A DNA stretch of 64,000 nt from Rhizophagus clarus (Eukaryota > Glomeromycota > Glomeromycetes > Glomerales > Glomeraceae), in contig BLAL01000299.1 in NCBI GenBank assembly GCA_015698045.1, forward strand, positions 1 to 64,000, read 5' to 3'. The notes beneath the pieces were generated by a model. It was given only the letters and a program-made list of their open reading frames with translations. It was not told where the DNA came from and did not search any database. Each line of letters opens with the position of its first letter. Within the stretch, counting starts at the first letter, position 1. Below are positions 10,231 through 22,180 of this stretch, piece after piece. The translations under genes were made by a program, and so were the position numbers.

Positions 10231-13200
10231 TAGTGTTTGGACTCGAGTAAATTTGAATATACTCAAGTATTCATTTAAATTTGAAATGCGTATTCGAATA
10301 ATAATCGAATAAATTATTCAAATATTATCTGAATAATTATTCAGTTAATATTCAAATAATGTTAATATTATTATTTGAATAATTTTTAATTCTTATTCGA
10401 ATAATAATATTATTTTATTCGAATAATGTTAATGAATTATTCGAATAATTTACTTTTTATTCGAATAATGTCATTTACTTTTAATTGAAGGCTGAGCCTA
10501 TTATAATTTAGAATAACAGGCGTTGGTAGTTTCTGCAGGTGGGAACTTCAGACACATATGGTATAACATTTATGTAATTAATTTTATTGTATTTTTACCT
10601 TTATAACGAGCGTTCAACGTCTATATCTAAAATAAATAATAAATAAATAAATATCTGAAAGTTTACAATTATTTAATTACCTATTTACTTTATATAATTT
10701 AAATTTAAATTATTCATGTAAAATAAAATATATTATTATTAAAATATTATTTACATTTTGCATATTTATTAAATTTTTCAAAAATCAAATTATATTACAA
10801 AAATTATGATCATACTAAATCGGAGGGAAAATGCTACCCATCACATTAATATTTCGCTTTAAAAAAAGCATTTGCTCAACTAAATTAGGATCAAGATTTA
10901 TTTTCTTATTAGTGATATTATTGCCAATATCCGAAAAAAGTCTTTCCGAAGGGACTGATATTGCACAAATACCCAAATATTTACGCGCAATTATAGCCAA
11001 AGTTGGAAACCTTTTTTCATGTAATTTCCACCATTCAAGTGGATTTGTTTCCTTATACTCCTCATTTATTTCAAGATATTTATCAATTTCTTCTGAGCTA
11101 TCTGCAGGATTAGGAGATGCATAAATCATATCTAAAATTGATTTTCGTACTCTATTGCTATGATGTTCAGTAGAATTAGTGTGTTCTGCGGATAGTATCA
11201 TCTGATTCGTATCATCTGATATATTATAATCATTTTGAACAACTTCGTATAAATCTCTAAGTTTACCAATTGCCTCATGCCTTACACTTTGCTTTACAAA
11301 TCAGAGTTTTTTGAAACGCGGATCAAGAAGACACGCTAACATTCCAACTTTATGAATATCTTTCCAATAACTAAACATTGAATTATAAAGAAGTTTTCGA
11401 ATATTTGATACTATATCTTTTGTTTGTATAGGTTCAGTAATATCAATTTTTTTCCTACAGTGACCTGTTACAGCAGTTAAATCAATAACTTCTATTTCTA
11501 CTTCATTTTTGTTATCAGAAATAGTAACTTCTGCACTATCTAATATAGTAATTTTTTCATCAGGTAAATCATCTGCTAAATTTTCTCGAAAATTCAGCTC
11601 AAAGTTTGATGATGATGGTTGAATTCCAGGTTTTATTGATGCAATTAAAGCCGCGATTGCTGGATACATTAATGAAATTGTACAGTATTTAGCGCCACTT
11701 AATAACTTTGTAACATCTTCAAATACAGATAAAAGGTTAAGTAAATCTTCTATTAATAACCACTCATTATCAGAAAGCATAATTTTTTTTAACTTTTCAC
11801 CATCCTTTTGGGCATCTTTATTTAAGTCTGATTTTAATTGTCCTGGCAAGAACTTTATAGCTCGTTTAAGTTCAATTAAATGTTCCCATGCACAATAGGT
11901 GGAATTCCAACGAGTGGAGACATCTCCAATTACATGCTTTATTTGAGTATATCCAAGAAATTCTTGTGCCGTCTGTAGGCGCTCACGTTGTTTTGGTGAA
12001 AAATTAAAAAAATCGATCAACCTCTTTGCCCGTAAAATCAATGTTTTTACCAAATTAAGACCCTTTCCAATAGTTAACTGCAAAGTATGGGCTGTGCATG
12101 GAAGGCGAAAAATAGCTGCTTTCATTAGTCAGCCTGCTTTTTTTATATTACTCCCGTTATTTGTTATTATTGTTAATAGTTTAGATGCAATTGCCCAATC
12201 TGCAAAGATTTTATTAAGCAATTCCTTGATTATTTCACTAGTGTGAGGGTATCTGACTCGCTGCAATGCTAGTAAGGTCTTGCATAAAGTCCAGTCATGA
12301 GAAATCCAGCTGCAAGTAACGCTAATGTATCCATGCCGTGCTTTACTTGTCCAGAAATCTGTAGTAATTGATGCTGCTGTACAATTAACCTTTAAAAGTT
12401 CAAGAAGTTGATCTTTACTCCATTCAAATGCTTCTCCGATCATTAGTTTAATTGATTTATCACAAGGGATTTCAAAATGTTCATCAAGTGAAAGAAGCAA
12501 TTTTCTAAAACTCTTACTTTGAAGTACATAAAGAGGTTGATTATCCTCAATTATAAATTCAGTAACATTCTGCCAAATTTGTTTATACTCTGTTTTACTT
12601 TTGGGCTTACGTTTTTTAATTGCTACTCGTATATCAAGTTGGGGCTGTTCCTTTAGGTGTTTTGCCTGTATAATTACAAAAATAAATATGATAAAAAGAA
12701 ATTAAAAAATATGTAAAATATTTTAACGAATTACCTCTTCTGCACTCCCTGGTTTATAAATTTTATGCTTTGTTGCTAAATGATGAATAAGATTTGAAGT
12801 TGTTGATCCATCATTGTAATAATGACCACATTCTTCTCCGTTCTATTTAATCACATAACATGTTGCTGAATTTGAGTCTTCTCCCTTCTTAAAGTACTTC
12901 CATACAAAGCTAGTTAGCTCTTTGGCAGCCCTTTTTCATTTTTTATTTGTTATATTTGCTTTTGCTGTAGAGTTTTTAAAAGACTCAATATCATCGTTAA
13001 TATCATCATTAATATCATCAATGTCATCAACAAAATAACGGCTTCCAGTATAATGTTGTAGCTCATTTTCATCAGTATTTCCTGTTCTATTGGTTGAATC
13101 CTTGATCAGACGTGCATCATATTTAACTCTTTTGTTTTGTAAACTCATGGTTAATATTTTATACAGTAAAATTTACGTAAGAAAAAGTAAATTTCACACG

Positions 13201-13436
13201 TCAAAATTTTTAATTTACATCAGTGATCGCTGACCAATATAGAAATTTTATCATATGACACCACCAATAATAATCATTTTACAGATATTATTCGAATATT
13301 ATTCAGATGACTCAAATAAATAATATTCGAATTTATTCATACATGTTTCACGAATATTTGAATAGTGATGATGCTTATTCGAATACTCGAGTATACTCGA
13401 GTTATTCGAATAACCCTTATATGATTCCAAATACTA
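10231..13436 (-). mobile_element. hAT transposon, 3206 bp, complete ends, decayed coding region
   Basis: The left end TAGTGTTTGGACTC and the reverse complement of the right end TAGTATTTGGAATC agree at 12 of 14 positions and form the terminal inverted repeat. Subterminal regions on both sides are packed with ATTCGAATA and ACTCGAGTA words, as expected for transposase binding sites. The element is flanked by AGTAATTG on both sides. It carries a single transposase gene on the minus strand and sits in the last codons of the LINE ORF2. Confidence 0.9.
10815..13148 (-). pseudogene. hAT transposase with BED finger, four in-frame stops
   Basis: ATG at 13148, exon 1 to 12735, a 69-bp phase-0 intron (12734-12666, GT..CAG), exon 2 to TAG at 10815: 755 codons. 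The order is an Asp/Asn-rich start, then a BED zinc finger (FVWKYFKKGED, CGHYYNDGS, LIHHLATKH). The RNase H-like core follows (SITTDFWTSKARHGYISVT; LPCTAHTLQL; STRWNSTYCAWEHLIEL). It ends in the hAT dimerisation domain (NPLEWWKLHEKRFPTLAIIARKYL, SVPSERLFSDIG). One frame runs throughout but is cut by TGA 12938-12936, TAG 12845-12843, TGA 12131-12129 and TGA 11303-11301. Context suggests former CGA codons for the TGAs and CAG for the TAG. With no frameshift, the protein was probably lost through point transitions. Confidence 0.88.
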
Positions 13437-13444
13437 AGTAATTG
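13437..13444. repeat. Right target-site duplication of the hAT element
   Basis: AGTAATTG, identical to 10223-10230. Confidence 0.9.
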
Positions 13445-14991
13445 AAACTATTAACAGAAAAATAAACAAATTGCAGAAGACCTTCACAAGACCTTTCACT
13501 ATTAGTATGATCAATACCATGAAGATGAAGGAAAGAATCAACCCTGTAGAAATACCTTTTAATATTGCGAGTAATATTAAGATCATTTTTCCAAATATTT
13601 AAGGCTTGACAGTAAGGAATCCATATAGATCTTTTAGTAAAATCTGTATTTGATTCTACAATTGAAGTAAGTAGTGAATGAATCTGACTTATTGTTAAAA
13701 AACGTTGTAAATGTTTGATCAGTAATTGGGGAATAAAGCCTCTTAGTAAATCAACAAATATAAATTTGTCGTCGCAATAAGCTACATCCCATATGCCCAA
13801 TGACAAAATCTCATTTAATGTTATATGAATTTTTGTATTTTCTAAAATAAATTGTCGAATAAATAAAATTATTAAATCCAAATGTGCATGAATCAAGTTG
13901 ATTACTTCAGGACAAAGCCAAATATGATGGAAAACCTTTTTGTGAACTCCACATAAGAAACAATTAGCGTCACCATAAATGTTGAAGTAGTATCTTTTGG
14001 TGTGTTCAAGAATAGGCAATTCATCTATTAAAATTTTAAGTCTAAAGGATTTCAATATCATATCTTCAAAGGAGGTTAAAATAGAGTCTAAAGAAGAGTC
14101 GAACAAATCTAGCATCCATTTTCAATTAATAAGGATGGATGGGTGACAGTATCTAGCATTACAATTTAGATTATAAAATAATTCAAAATCCAAATTGGTA
14201 GTTAATAACCTAAGAAAATATCACAATTTGTTTTCTATGAGAAGATTTTTTCACGAAAGAAAAAATTGTAGATTGTCTAGTGTGATATTTTTAAATGAAA
14301 GTGGTACTTCTATATTAAAGTGAGCTTGTTTAATAAGTCTATCAATAAGGTTATTACAATAATTGTCAGTATGTGCCTTAACCTTGACTAAAGATACTGT
14401 AAGTTGTTTGTTTACATAAATTTGATAGATTAAATTCTATAAGATAGAGGACAAGAAAATGTTAAAAATCTCTTTCACAGTTAGTATATGCAGATTATGT
14501 AAAAATTTGTTAAAAGTCAAAATAGCAGATTGAGAATCTGTAAATATAGTAATGTTACTGTTAGGAGGAGTCGCGATTAAAACCAGAAGTATTGCAAAAG
14601 TTTCAGCATGAAATGCTGATAGCTAATAATCAATAGTAGATATGAACTGTTGATACAGAGTACGGTGTCTTATTTGAATAAAACCCGCAGTCATTGAACT
14701 ATTTACCATGTTAATATTGATAAGAGAGCCATCTGTATAAAATTTAAGTTAAGAATAGTTCGAAAGATATTGTTGTATAAGTAAAAGTTCTTTAGAACTT
14801 GTTGAAATATTAAAAGGAATAGAATCCCATAACTCATTAGAGAAAGAAATAGGGGGTAGAAATAACTGGTATGTCCATTAATTCTTGTTCATTTAAGTTA
14901 TTAATAATACACGATGAGGTGTTTTGATAAGAAGAGGAGTGAAATATTATGATAATTAAAGTCTTCAAAATCGCAATTTTGTCAGGTAGGT

Positions 14992-14994
14992 TTA
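14992..14994. repeat. Left TTA target duplication of the Harbinger-like element
   Basis: TTA at 14992-14994 matches TTA at 17401-17403, directly outside the terminal inverted repeats; a TWA duplication is typical of PIF/Harbinger. Confidence 0.7.
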
Positions 14995-17400
14995 GGGGCG
15001 TGCCAGAAATCAGCTGATTTAATAGGGGGGTGGGGGGTTAACCTAAAAATAAGGTTCCTATGATTGGCTATAAATTATATAATATATATTATATTATGAG
15101 AAAATTTATTTCTCACCTGGGTGATTTTTCACCCCTATCACGTGTATATATTTCGATTGGCTAATGTAATTTTACAATTACATCATATCGACCAGTTATT
15201 TGTTTACATCTGTTTCTCTTTTTTGGTTAGCTTTTGGCCTCACGTCAAAGGTTTGATATTTCCATTTTTCTCGTTTTCGCTTCTTTTTTTCACTTTCTAA
15301 TTTCTTTCTCTTTTTCTTCTTAGACCTTTTATTAAGTTTTTCTGGTTTCGCGTCAAAGGTACATTATTTTTTTTTCATTTCTAATTTTTTTTGTTTCGTT
15401 TTCTAACTTTATTTCATTTCTTCTTCCTTTTTATTTTTATAGGTTTTGGCTTCTTTTTTTTAGATTTTGGCTGCTCCTGGCTTTCTCTTTTTTTAGGTTT
15501 GCCAAAACTCTTTGCGAGAGAAGGTGGGTACTCGGCTTTATTTTTTTTGTTGTATTCTCTTGTTCTTGTGTTCATTACCATTATTAACAACAGTCTTTTT
15601 TTTTCGTCTTCATTTCACTTTTGATTTTGATACTCTTTCATTTTTGTCTCTTTTCCTTTCGTTTTTCACTTCTTTATTCTCTTTTCCTTTTATTTTTTCC
15701 CTCATTTTCATTTTCGTTTTCTTTTCTATCTGTTTCTTTTGTTTTTCCCTTTTTGTTTTCTTTTTTCTTCGCTTTCTTCTTCCATTTTTTCATCCGTTTT
15801 CCTTCCCTTTTCCTTTCGCTTTCTTTTTTGTCCTCTTTACCTTTCATTCTTCCCTTTTGCAACATGTTTTTTTTAGGTTTTCTGGAACTTTTCAAAAATG
15901 GGGTGGGTATTCCGCTTTCATTCCTTTTTTTTTCACTGTATCTCTTTATCTTCGTTACTAAAAAATTTTTTTCTTCTGTCTTTTCATATTCATTTTATTT
16001 TTGATTTTGTTCCCTTCCCCCTTTCATTTTCCCTTTCATTTTCCTTTTTCATTCACTTTCCTTTTTCTTTCCATTTTATTTTCATTTTCATTTCTTTTTC
16101 CTGTTTTCATTTTCGTCCCCCATCCTCTATTTCTTTTATTTTTCCTTTTTGTTTTCTTTTTTCCTTCCATTTTTTCCATCTGTTTTCCATCCCTTTTCTT
16201 TCGTCTTTTGTTTTTGTCTTCTTTACCTTTCGTCTTCCTTTTTGTCATCATTTTATATTACAAAATTATAATGGTGATTTTATTATTTTGTGACACGTTT
16301 TTCTAGGTTTTCTGGATCTTTTCAAAATGGGTGGATAATCTGTTTCATTCTTTTTTTTTTTTTTACTGTATCCCTTTATCTTTATTACTAACAAAATTTT
16401 TTCTTTCATCTTTTCTTTGCATTTTATTTTTGATTTTGTTCCCTTCCACCTTTCTTTTATTTTATTTTCATTTTCGTTTCGTTTTTTTCTTTGTTTCCTT
16501 TATTTTCTTCTTTTTTGTTACCTCCCTCTTGTTTTTCCTTTTATTTTAATTTTCGATCCTTCCCCTTTTCATTTTTCCTTTATATTACTTTTTTTTCTCT
16601 TTACCCTTTCATTTTTCCTTCCATTTCTGTTCTCCTTTCTTTATTTTAATTTTGTTCTCTTTTGTTTCTTCGTTCACCTTCTCTTCGTTTTTTCTCCTTT
16701 CATCAAACATATTGTTATTTCGCTCCCTTTTGGTCTTGTCTTCTTTTCTGTTTATTTTGTTTTTGTTTCATTACTTTTCACATTTTGTCATTATTGTTGG
16801 GTTTCGCATCATTATCACTAGTTAGATTAAAGATAAAAGTTTTAACTTTGAATACAATAAACTTGTTTTAGTTTTGAATAATGTATTGTAATCTTCTATT
16901 CAATAAACTTTGAAGGAATAAATACACAAATATTTTGTAACATAAAAATTGTGTTTCATACTACGGAATTTTTTTTAACAGCAAATTTTTTATATTTTAC
17001 GTGAGAATAAATTTTAAGTTAAAAAAATTAGCCAATCAAAAATTAGCTAATTGAAAATATTTATCACGTAATAGGGGTGAGTAATATCAGATCTCACCCA
17101 GGGTGAGGAATAAATTCACCCTTATATTATTATTATTTATATATTAAAATAGTTTTTTGCAATTATCTTGCCATCTAATAGCTCAATTTAACTAAACATT
17201 TTTTTATTTTGTAGGGTTTATCAACAGCTATAAAATAAAAAAAAATTCATAAAAATTGGATTATTAGATCACGAGTTATTTATATAAATATAATTATATA
17301 TATTATTATATATTTTTTTAACCAATCAAAATGCGATCAGATGGGGGTGGGGGGTAAGAGCTACTAATTGAAGGAAATCAGCTGATTTCTGGCACGCCCC
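14995..17400. mobile_element. Non-autonomous PIF/Harbinger-like element, 2406 bp
   Basis: The ends are a perfect 26-bp inverted repeat: GGGGCGTGCCAGAAATCAGC... at 14995-15020 and its complement at 17375-17400. Just inside lie further G-rich stretches (gggggtggggggt) in both arms, and a second inverted block around ctcacctgggtga / ctcacccagggtgag (about 15105-15155 and 17050-17115). No transposase is encoded; the interior is almost entirely pyrimidine-rich DNA. It interrupts the LINE between the RT and RNase H regions. Superfamily assignment rests on the TTA duplication and G-rich termini only. Confidence 0.8.
15200..16790. repeat. 1.5-kb polypyrimidine tract with imperfect repeats of 380-430 bp
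   Basis: The plus strand is overwhelmingly T and C for about 1.5 kb. An imperfect unit recurs with the anchor TTTTAGGTTT at about 15491, 15871 and 16301. It is followed by a ctTTTCAAAATGGgGTGG-type segment in the later two copies, and later by ATTTTTGATTTTGTTCCCTTCC. Long open frames here translate to Phe/Ser/Leu strings and are artefacts of composition. Confidence 0.85.
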
Positions 17401-17403
17401 TTA
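17401..17403. repeat. Right TTA target duplication of the Harbinger-like element
   Basis: TTA flanking the right terminal inverted repeat, matching 14992-14994. Confidence 0.7.
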
Positions 17404-19658
17404 TTGGTAAGAAATATGTGACAAGTGAATATTTTGTGTTTTAAGTTTTTTGTAAATAAATAGAATAAGAAATAGAACTGTGCATTGTACATGTCAGAGA
17501 ATTATTGGATGAATTATAATCACAACCTAAATATGGTCTTATGATTAATTCATTATATGACGAAAGACTCTGTACAATGGAAAAGTATTTGAATAAAAAT
17601 TGATCATTAATAAAATTGTAATTAATTGGGATACCAATGAAAATAGCTTCAGTTGGCAAGTCCATTGTTAAAATGAAGTTTTGATATTTTGAATATTTGC
17701 ATGATGATGTTCTGTTTCTATTGTAATTTGATGAAGGTCAAGTTCTATAGAAAGAACATCAAGACCATATTGCTGTTTAATTATGTCTAATAGAGCGTTG
17801 TTATTTTGTATGGTGTTCAAAAGCAACCCATACCAAGATTGTAATCTATGGTACTTGTTAAGAGAGAATAGAGTATTAATAGTATTTCACGAGTAGATCT
17901 GAGCACGGCTATTAAGAATTTGATCTAAAAATAAAATATTTAACTCTTTTAAATTAAAGTAATGTTTAATGTAAAATTCTTTCAAAATTTCTAAAATCAG
18001 AATTTTTCCTCTTTTAATGAATTTGGTGATAAATCAATTGAAAGAAAATTTAATGTTATTTGAGACACATAACTGAATGGATTGAATTAAAAAATTAGAT
18101 TTGTAATTATTATAAATATAATTGGATAAGTAATATAACAGGAAATAGGGTAACCAATTGTTATGTTGAATTTGGTATAAGCGATAAAGGATAATTTGAC
18201 TTAAAAGATCATTAGAATTGATTTGTATACAAAAATTGGTTATTTTTAAATGAATATGATTGTTTCTAATAGTATTTAAATTAAATAAACCATGTATTAA
18301 TGAATAATTAGGAGTGGTAGAAGCTAGATGTAATTTGTGTTTGAATACTTTAAAAATCTTTGACATTAATTTATAAAGTATTTTATCTGAGATGATTTTA
18401 GTTTGAGACCAATATTCGATTCTTGGAATTAAGACAGTATAAATAATATATGCTAATTGTTTAACTGTAATTCTCTTCTTTGCAAATTTTAAAGATAGGT
18501 CCTTGACTTCAGTGTTAATTTTTCTTAAAGTGTTTTTGTAAATATTGTTAGAATCGAATAACACTCTTAAGATTTGAACAGATTCAGAATGTTTTAGTGA
18601 AGTGTTGTTGATATTTGTTGATCCAAAAGAAAGACGTATAGATTGAGGATCAAAATTTTTAACGCTTTTAGGGTTGTCTTTTTATAGGGTTGAACAAGTA
18701 ATATTGATTTCTCTTTGTTCACTTGAATGTTATTTAAGTTGTAAAAGGAATCAGCAATTAATAAATTTTTTTCTAAATTATGTTAACAAAGAGTGATCTA
18801 TTATGTATCATCCATAAATGCTGTGACTGCAATGTTAATAAATTCAGTACTAATAGGGTTTTTAATATCCTCTAATCTATTGGATTTAATAGTATAACCT
18901 AAATTTGAATCAGAAATGGTTGAAATAAGTGGATCATAATAAATTATTTACAACAAAGGAGAAATCACCTCTCCTTGATCGATGCCTATAAGAACTTCAT
19001 AAGGTTTAATATTCCTGTAAGCCATAATAACTTCGTTAGTATAATTTTTGAATAATTGAATAATAAGGTTAATGAATGATATGGGAATCTTGAGTCTGTG
19101 TAATGCTTTATAAAGCATATTTATGCTGACTCTATCATATGCTTTTTCTAGGTTTTAGGAAAATATCTATAGTTTGTTATCATTCTCTTTAGCGTCTTGT
19201 ATTAGCTCATTAATTATTCGAATTGAAGCAAATATAGATTTACCAGGGAGTGCAGCATGCTAAGAATCGCAAAGAATGTTGTGTTTCTTGTGAATGTTAC
19301 TAAGTTTAGAATTTAAAATCTTGACTAGTAATTTTTGAGGTGTTTCTAATAGGGTAATGGGACGTAAATTAGTTAAGTCTGAAAAATAAGGTTTGGGTTT
19401 AGTGATAGGGTATATGATAACCTTTTTCTATTGAGTTGAAAAGTTTTCTAATTTAATAATAGCGTGGAAGAAGGCTAATAGAATTGATTTAGCAATAGGG
19501 TCAAAATGTTTATCATTTTATTTGAGATCCTAGATAATCCCGCAGCCTACATGTTTATAATTAATCAGATTATTTGTAATATGTTATACTAGATTTTAAT
19601 TGTATCGCATTTATGTTAAATACACAATTTCTCATATAATTATATTAAAATTTTAAAA

Positions 19659-20290
19659 AATTTTTTTTTTTTTAAGTTTAAAGATGTTGGACATTATAGA
19701 CTTTATTAAAGTAATAGACAGAATAGGATTTTTATCACATTCAAATCCAAAAGGTTACAGTTAGCCAGCCATTTGTACTTTTAGATCTGCTCTCAATATT
19801 GTAGTAAAAAGTCCTAGGAGTATCAAAAAAAAAAAGGAATAAAGGAAATGAAAAACAAAAAAAAAAATACTAGAAACAAAATAAAATCTATTAATAATTA
19901 AAAATAATTAAACTAATATTATATAATATTAGGTATTCAAGAAATATCCCATTTCTGTTCTATATTCTAAACTAAATAAACTGTTCTAACAATGTCATCA
20001 GTTCTGCAATGAGTGATTTTACATCAGGTTTGATAGACTGGTTTTTCACTTGATGAGAGTTCTTCTTGTTGGAAAACCCAGATTTAGTGGTTGATTTTTG
20101 CTTTTTATTCTGATTATTAGATCCTAAAGAAAGGGCATTAAAGCTAAAGGTTTTAAAGGAATTAGTAAATTTGTCTGTTTTACCAATTCAAGTAGATGGA
20201 CATTTTTGAGCACGAAAATTAGGAGTAAAATATCTGCACTAAGATATACTTGAGTTATTCCAAAGCTAATGATTACTTATACATATCGAT
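19659..20290 (-). mobile_element. Second retroelement 3' fragment with ORF1-like remnant and poly(A)
   Basis: On the minus strand a degenerate frame at about 20270-19985 reads TPNFRAQKCPST, then a Lys/Asn/Ser-rich segment (NNQNKKQKSTTKS) and SLIAELMTLLEQF. This looks like the tail of a gag/ORF1-like nucleic-acid binding protein, with TAG and TGA stops. About 300 bp further, AATAAAG precedes a poly(A) run at 19672-19660. It abuts the truncated LINE head-to-tail. Family not recognised. Confidence 0.5.
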
Positions 20291-20485
20291 ACTTGATTTT
20301 AGGTTGTAAAGTAGCCAAACAACTTTTTTGTTCTAAATAGCTTTTTAAAATTTTTAAAATTTTATTTAATATAAAAATTAATTTATTATTTTATAATTTA
20401 AAAAATAATATTTATCAAATTTTTAGTATTTTTATTTTCAAATTTGGTTTTTTACTAAATATTTTTGGAATTATAATAAAAAATA

Positions 20486-20726
20486 GGGGTTAATAATTTT
20501 CCGCACCTGCGATGCATCGCACCCTTTTTTGTCACCTGTGTCACATCCCTTCTCTTTTCATTTTTTTATATGTATTCTGAGAACTTAGAATTTTTTCAGT
20601 TGTAAAAAATCTATTTTTCACGCCTCTAGTTAAATGTCACATGTTTAATTTTGCCCGGCATTACTGTAATTTTGCTCAGAGTGTTCAGGGTGCAATGTAT
20701 CGCAGGTGCGAAAAAAAACAAAACCC
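20486..20726. mobile_element. MITE, about 241 bp, TA target duplication
   Basis: The left end GGGGTTAATAATTTTCCGCA and the complement of the right end GGGTTTTGTTTTTTTTCGCA lead into a shared block, CACCTGCGATRCATYGCACC. A TA dinucleotide flanks each end, as for Tc1/mariner-type MITEs. The shared block contains a small palindrome, TGCGATGCATCGCA. There is no ORF. Confidence 0.7.
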
Positions 20727-21776
20727 TAAAAAATATTTTTAAAATTATATTTTAACTAAAAATATTTTGTAATTAAAAAACTTTATTTAAAATATTTTTA
20801 GTTTAAAAAGTTTTTGAAAATGATTTTTAAAAAATAAAATCAGAACTGATTTTTTAAACTATAAATATTTTTTAATAAAATTTTTTAACTAAAAATAATT
20901 TTTGTTAAAAGTATAATTTAAAATGTTTTTTAGTAAAATTTTAAACTGAAAAATATTTTTAGTAAAATTCTATATAAAAAAGTATAAGAAGCTTAATTCT
21001 AATTAATAAACTTATTGATATTAAAAGACTTATTTTTTTAAAAAATATATATTTTTTACAATAAATAATAATGCTAACTTAATAAAATTATGATAAAGAA
21101 TAAAATATAATTTTAATTATTTGGAATTTTGGTATAATAGTATAGAATTTTGTCTTATAAAGAAGTCTTTTAAAATAATAACATGTATTAAACAGAATGT
21201 GATTGAAATAATTTTAACTTTAGTTAGATCAAATAATTTTACAATATGTTATATATTACTTTTCTTTTTTGTATAATCAAAAAGTTTAATAAAGTTCTTA
21301 TCCTTTCAAAAGGATTAATCAAAAAAAATTATATATATAAAGTAAATTATAATTATACTTTTTACTTATTTGCCAAAAATAAAAACAAATTTTTTATATT
21401 GTAAATTTGTAATTTATTTGATAATTTAAAAAATATTTCATATATATATATGTTTATATATTAGTTTAAATAAGCTAATCCATATATTAAAAGTAATGCA
21501 AATGTACTTTTTCTTTTTCAGTATTTTTATAATTATCAAAAAAAATATTATAAAAAAAATAATGATTTAGCAAGATTAGTATTTAATTAAATATAAATAA
21601 CTTTTTAATAATACTTTATTTATTATGATCTAATTTACTAAATAATTAAAAAATTAATTACACAATATTAATGTAGTTGATATTTATAAATTCAAAAAAA
21701 AATTTTTTTTTTTTTCGTTCATTTCATTCAATTTAGATTAAAAATATAAACAAAAATTTCACATTTACTGGTTTTG

Positions 21777-21807
<31 letters not shown>

Positions 21808-22180
21808 ACCCACAAAAAAAAAAAAAAATTATAATGAATAATTTTAATGAAAATAAAAAAACTAAATATTAAAATATTTACCAAGGAAAAAAAAAAAATA
21901 TTCAAAAAAATTGCTCGTTTAAGCAATATAACATAATGATTAACATTATTGGATAAAAAGATGTTATCAATAATAAAGTAATAAGAATCAAGGATGACCA
22001 ATTTATATTATAACTAAATGAGATTAATATACGAACATTCTATTAAGAGAAACTAAAACCAATAAAATAATATAATAAAATGGTCATATACGCAACAAAG
22101 CTATTGCCTTTGTATGCTTATATTTCGTTTTGGTCTTTCTCTCACTAAAAATGTCGCATTTTTACATCTCTAAAAGTAAA
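20727..22180. other. AT-rich gene-free region
   Basis: Mostly A/T homopolymers and poly-T blocks (21700-21900). No gene, RNA or clear element seen. It forms the downstream flank of the PKA gene. Confidence 0.5.

Larger units (their letters stand above)
10203..19640 (-). pseudogene. LINE ORF2: reverse transcriptase, RNase H and zinc finger, many stops
   Basis: Conserved blocks appear in order on the minus strand. The RT entry is SDLTNLRPITLLETPQKLL near 19340-19400. LEKAYDRVSINMLYKALHR lies near 19090-19160, GIDQGEVISPLL near 18960, and the catalytic FMDDT near 18805-18820. The RT thumb is an open frame at 18564-18034. RNase H has YTDGS near 14722-14739 and HAETFAILL near 14588-14611. A C-terminal finger, CFLCGVHKKVFHHIWLCP, lies near 13910-13965. 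About ten stops interrupt it, mostly at places where Gln or Trp fits the family (for example before KKVIIYP, within LxIFSxNLEKAYD, and after FMDDT). These changes can be explained by C-to-T or G-to-A transitions. Before the hAT insertion the frame continued across the target site to a TGA at 10205-10203. Confidence 0.8.
9902..19650 (-). mobile_element. Decayed LINE (non-LTR retrotransposon) broken by two nested DNA transposons
   Basis: Read on the minus strand, reverse transcriptase, RNase H and a C-terminal Cys/His finger are followed by a roughly 300-bp 3' UTR, an ATAATAAA signal and a 17-base poly(A) at 9918-9902. A hAT element (10231-13436) and a Harbinger-like element (14995-17400) are inserted in it; removing both leaves about 4.1 kb. 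The 5' end is ill defined and appears truncated near 19650, where another retroelement's poly(A) begins. Confidence 0.8.

Noticed and set aside
15391..16871. Several long open frames of Phe/Ser/Leu-rich protein
   Set aside because: They arise from a polypyrimidine tract in which stop codons are rare; frames overlap on the same strand and show no conserved domain or codon pattern.
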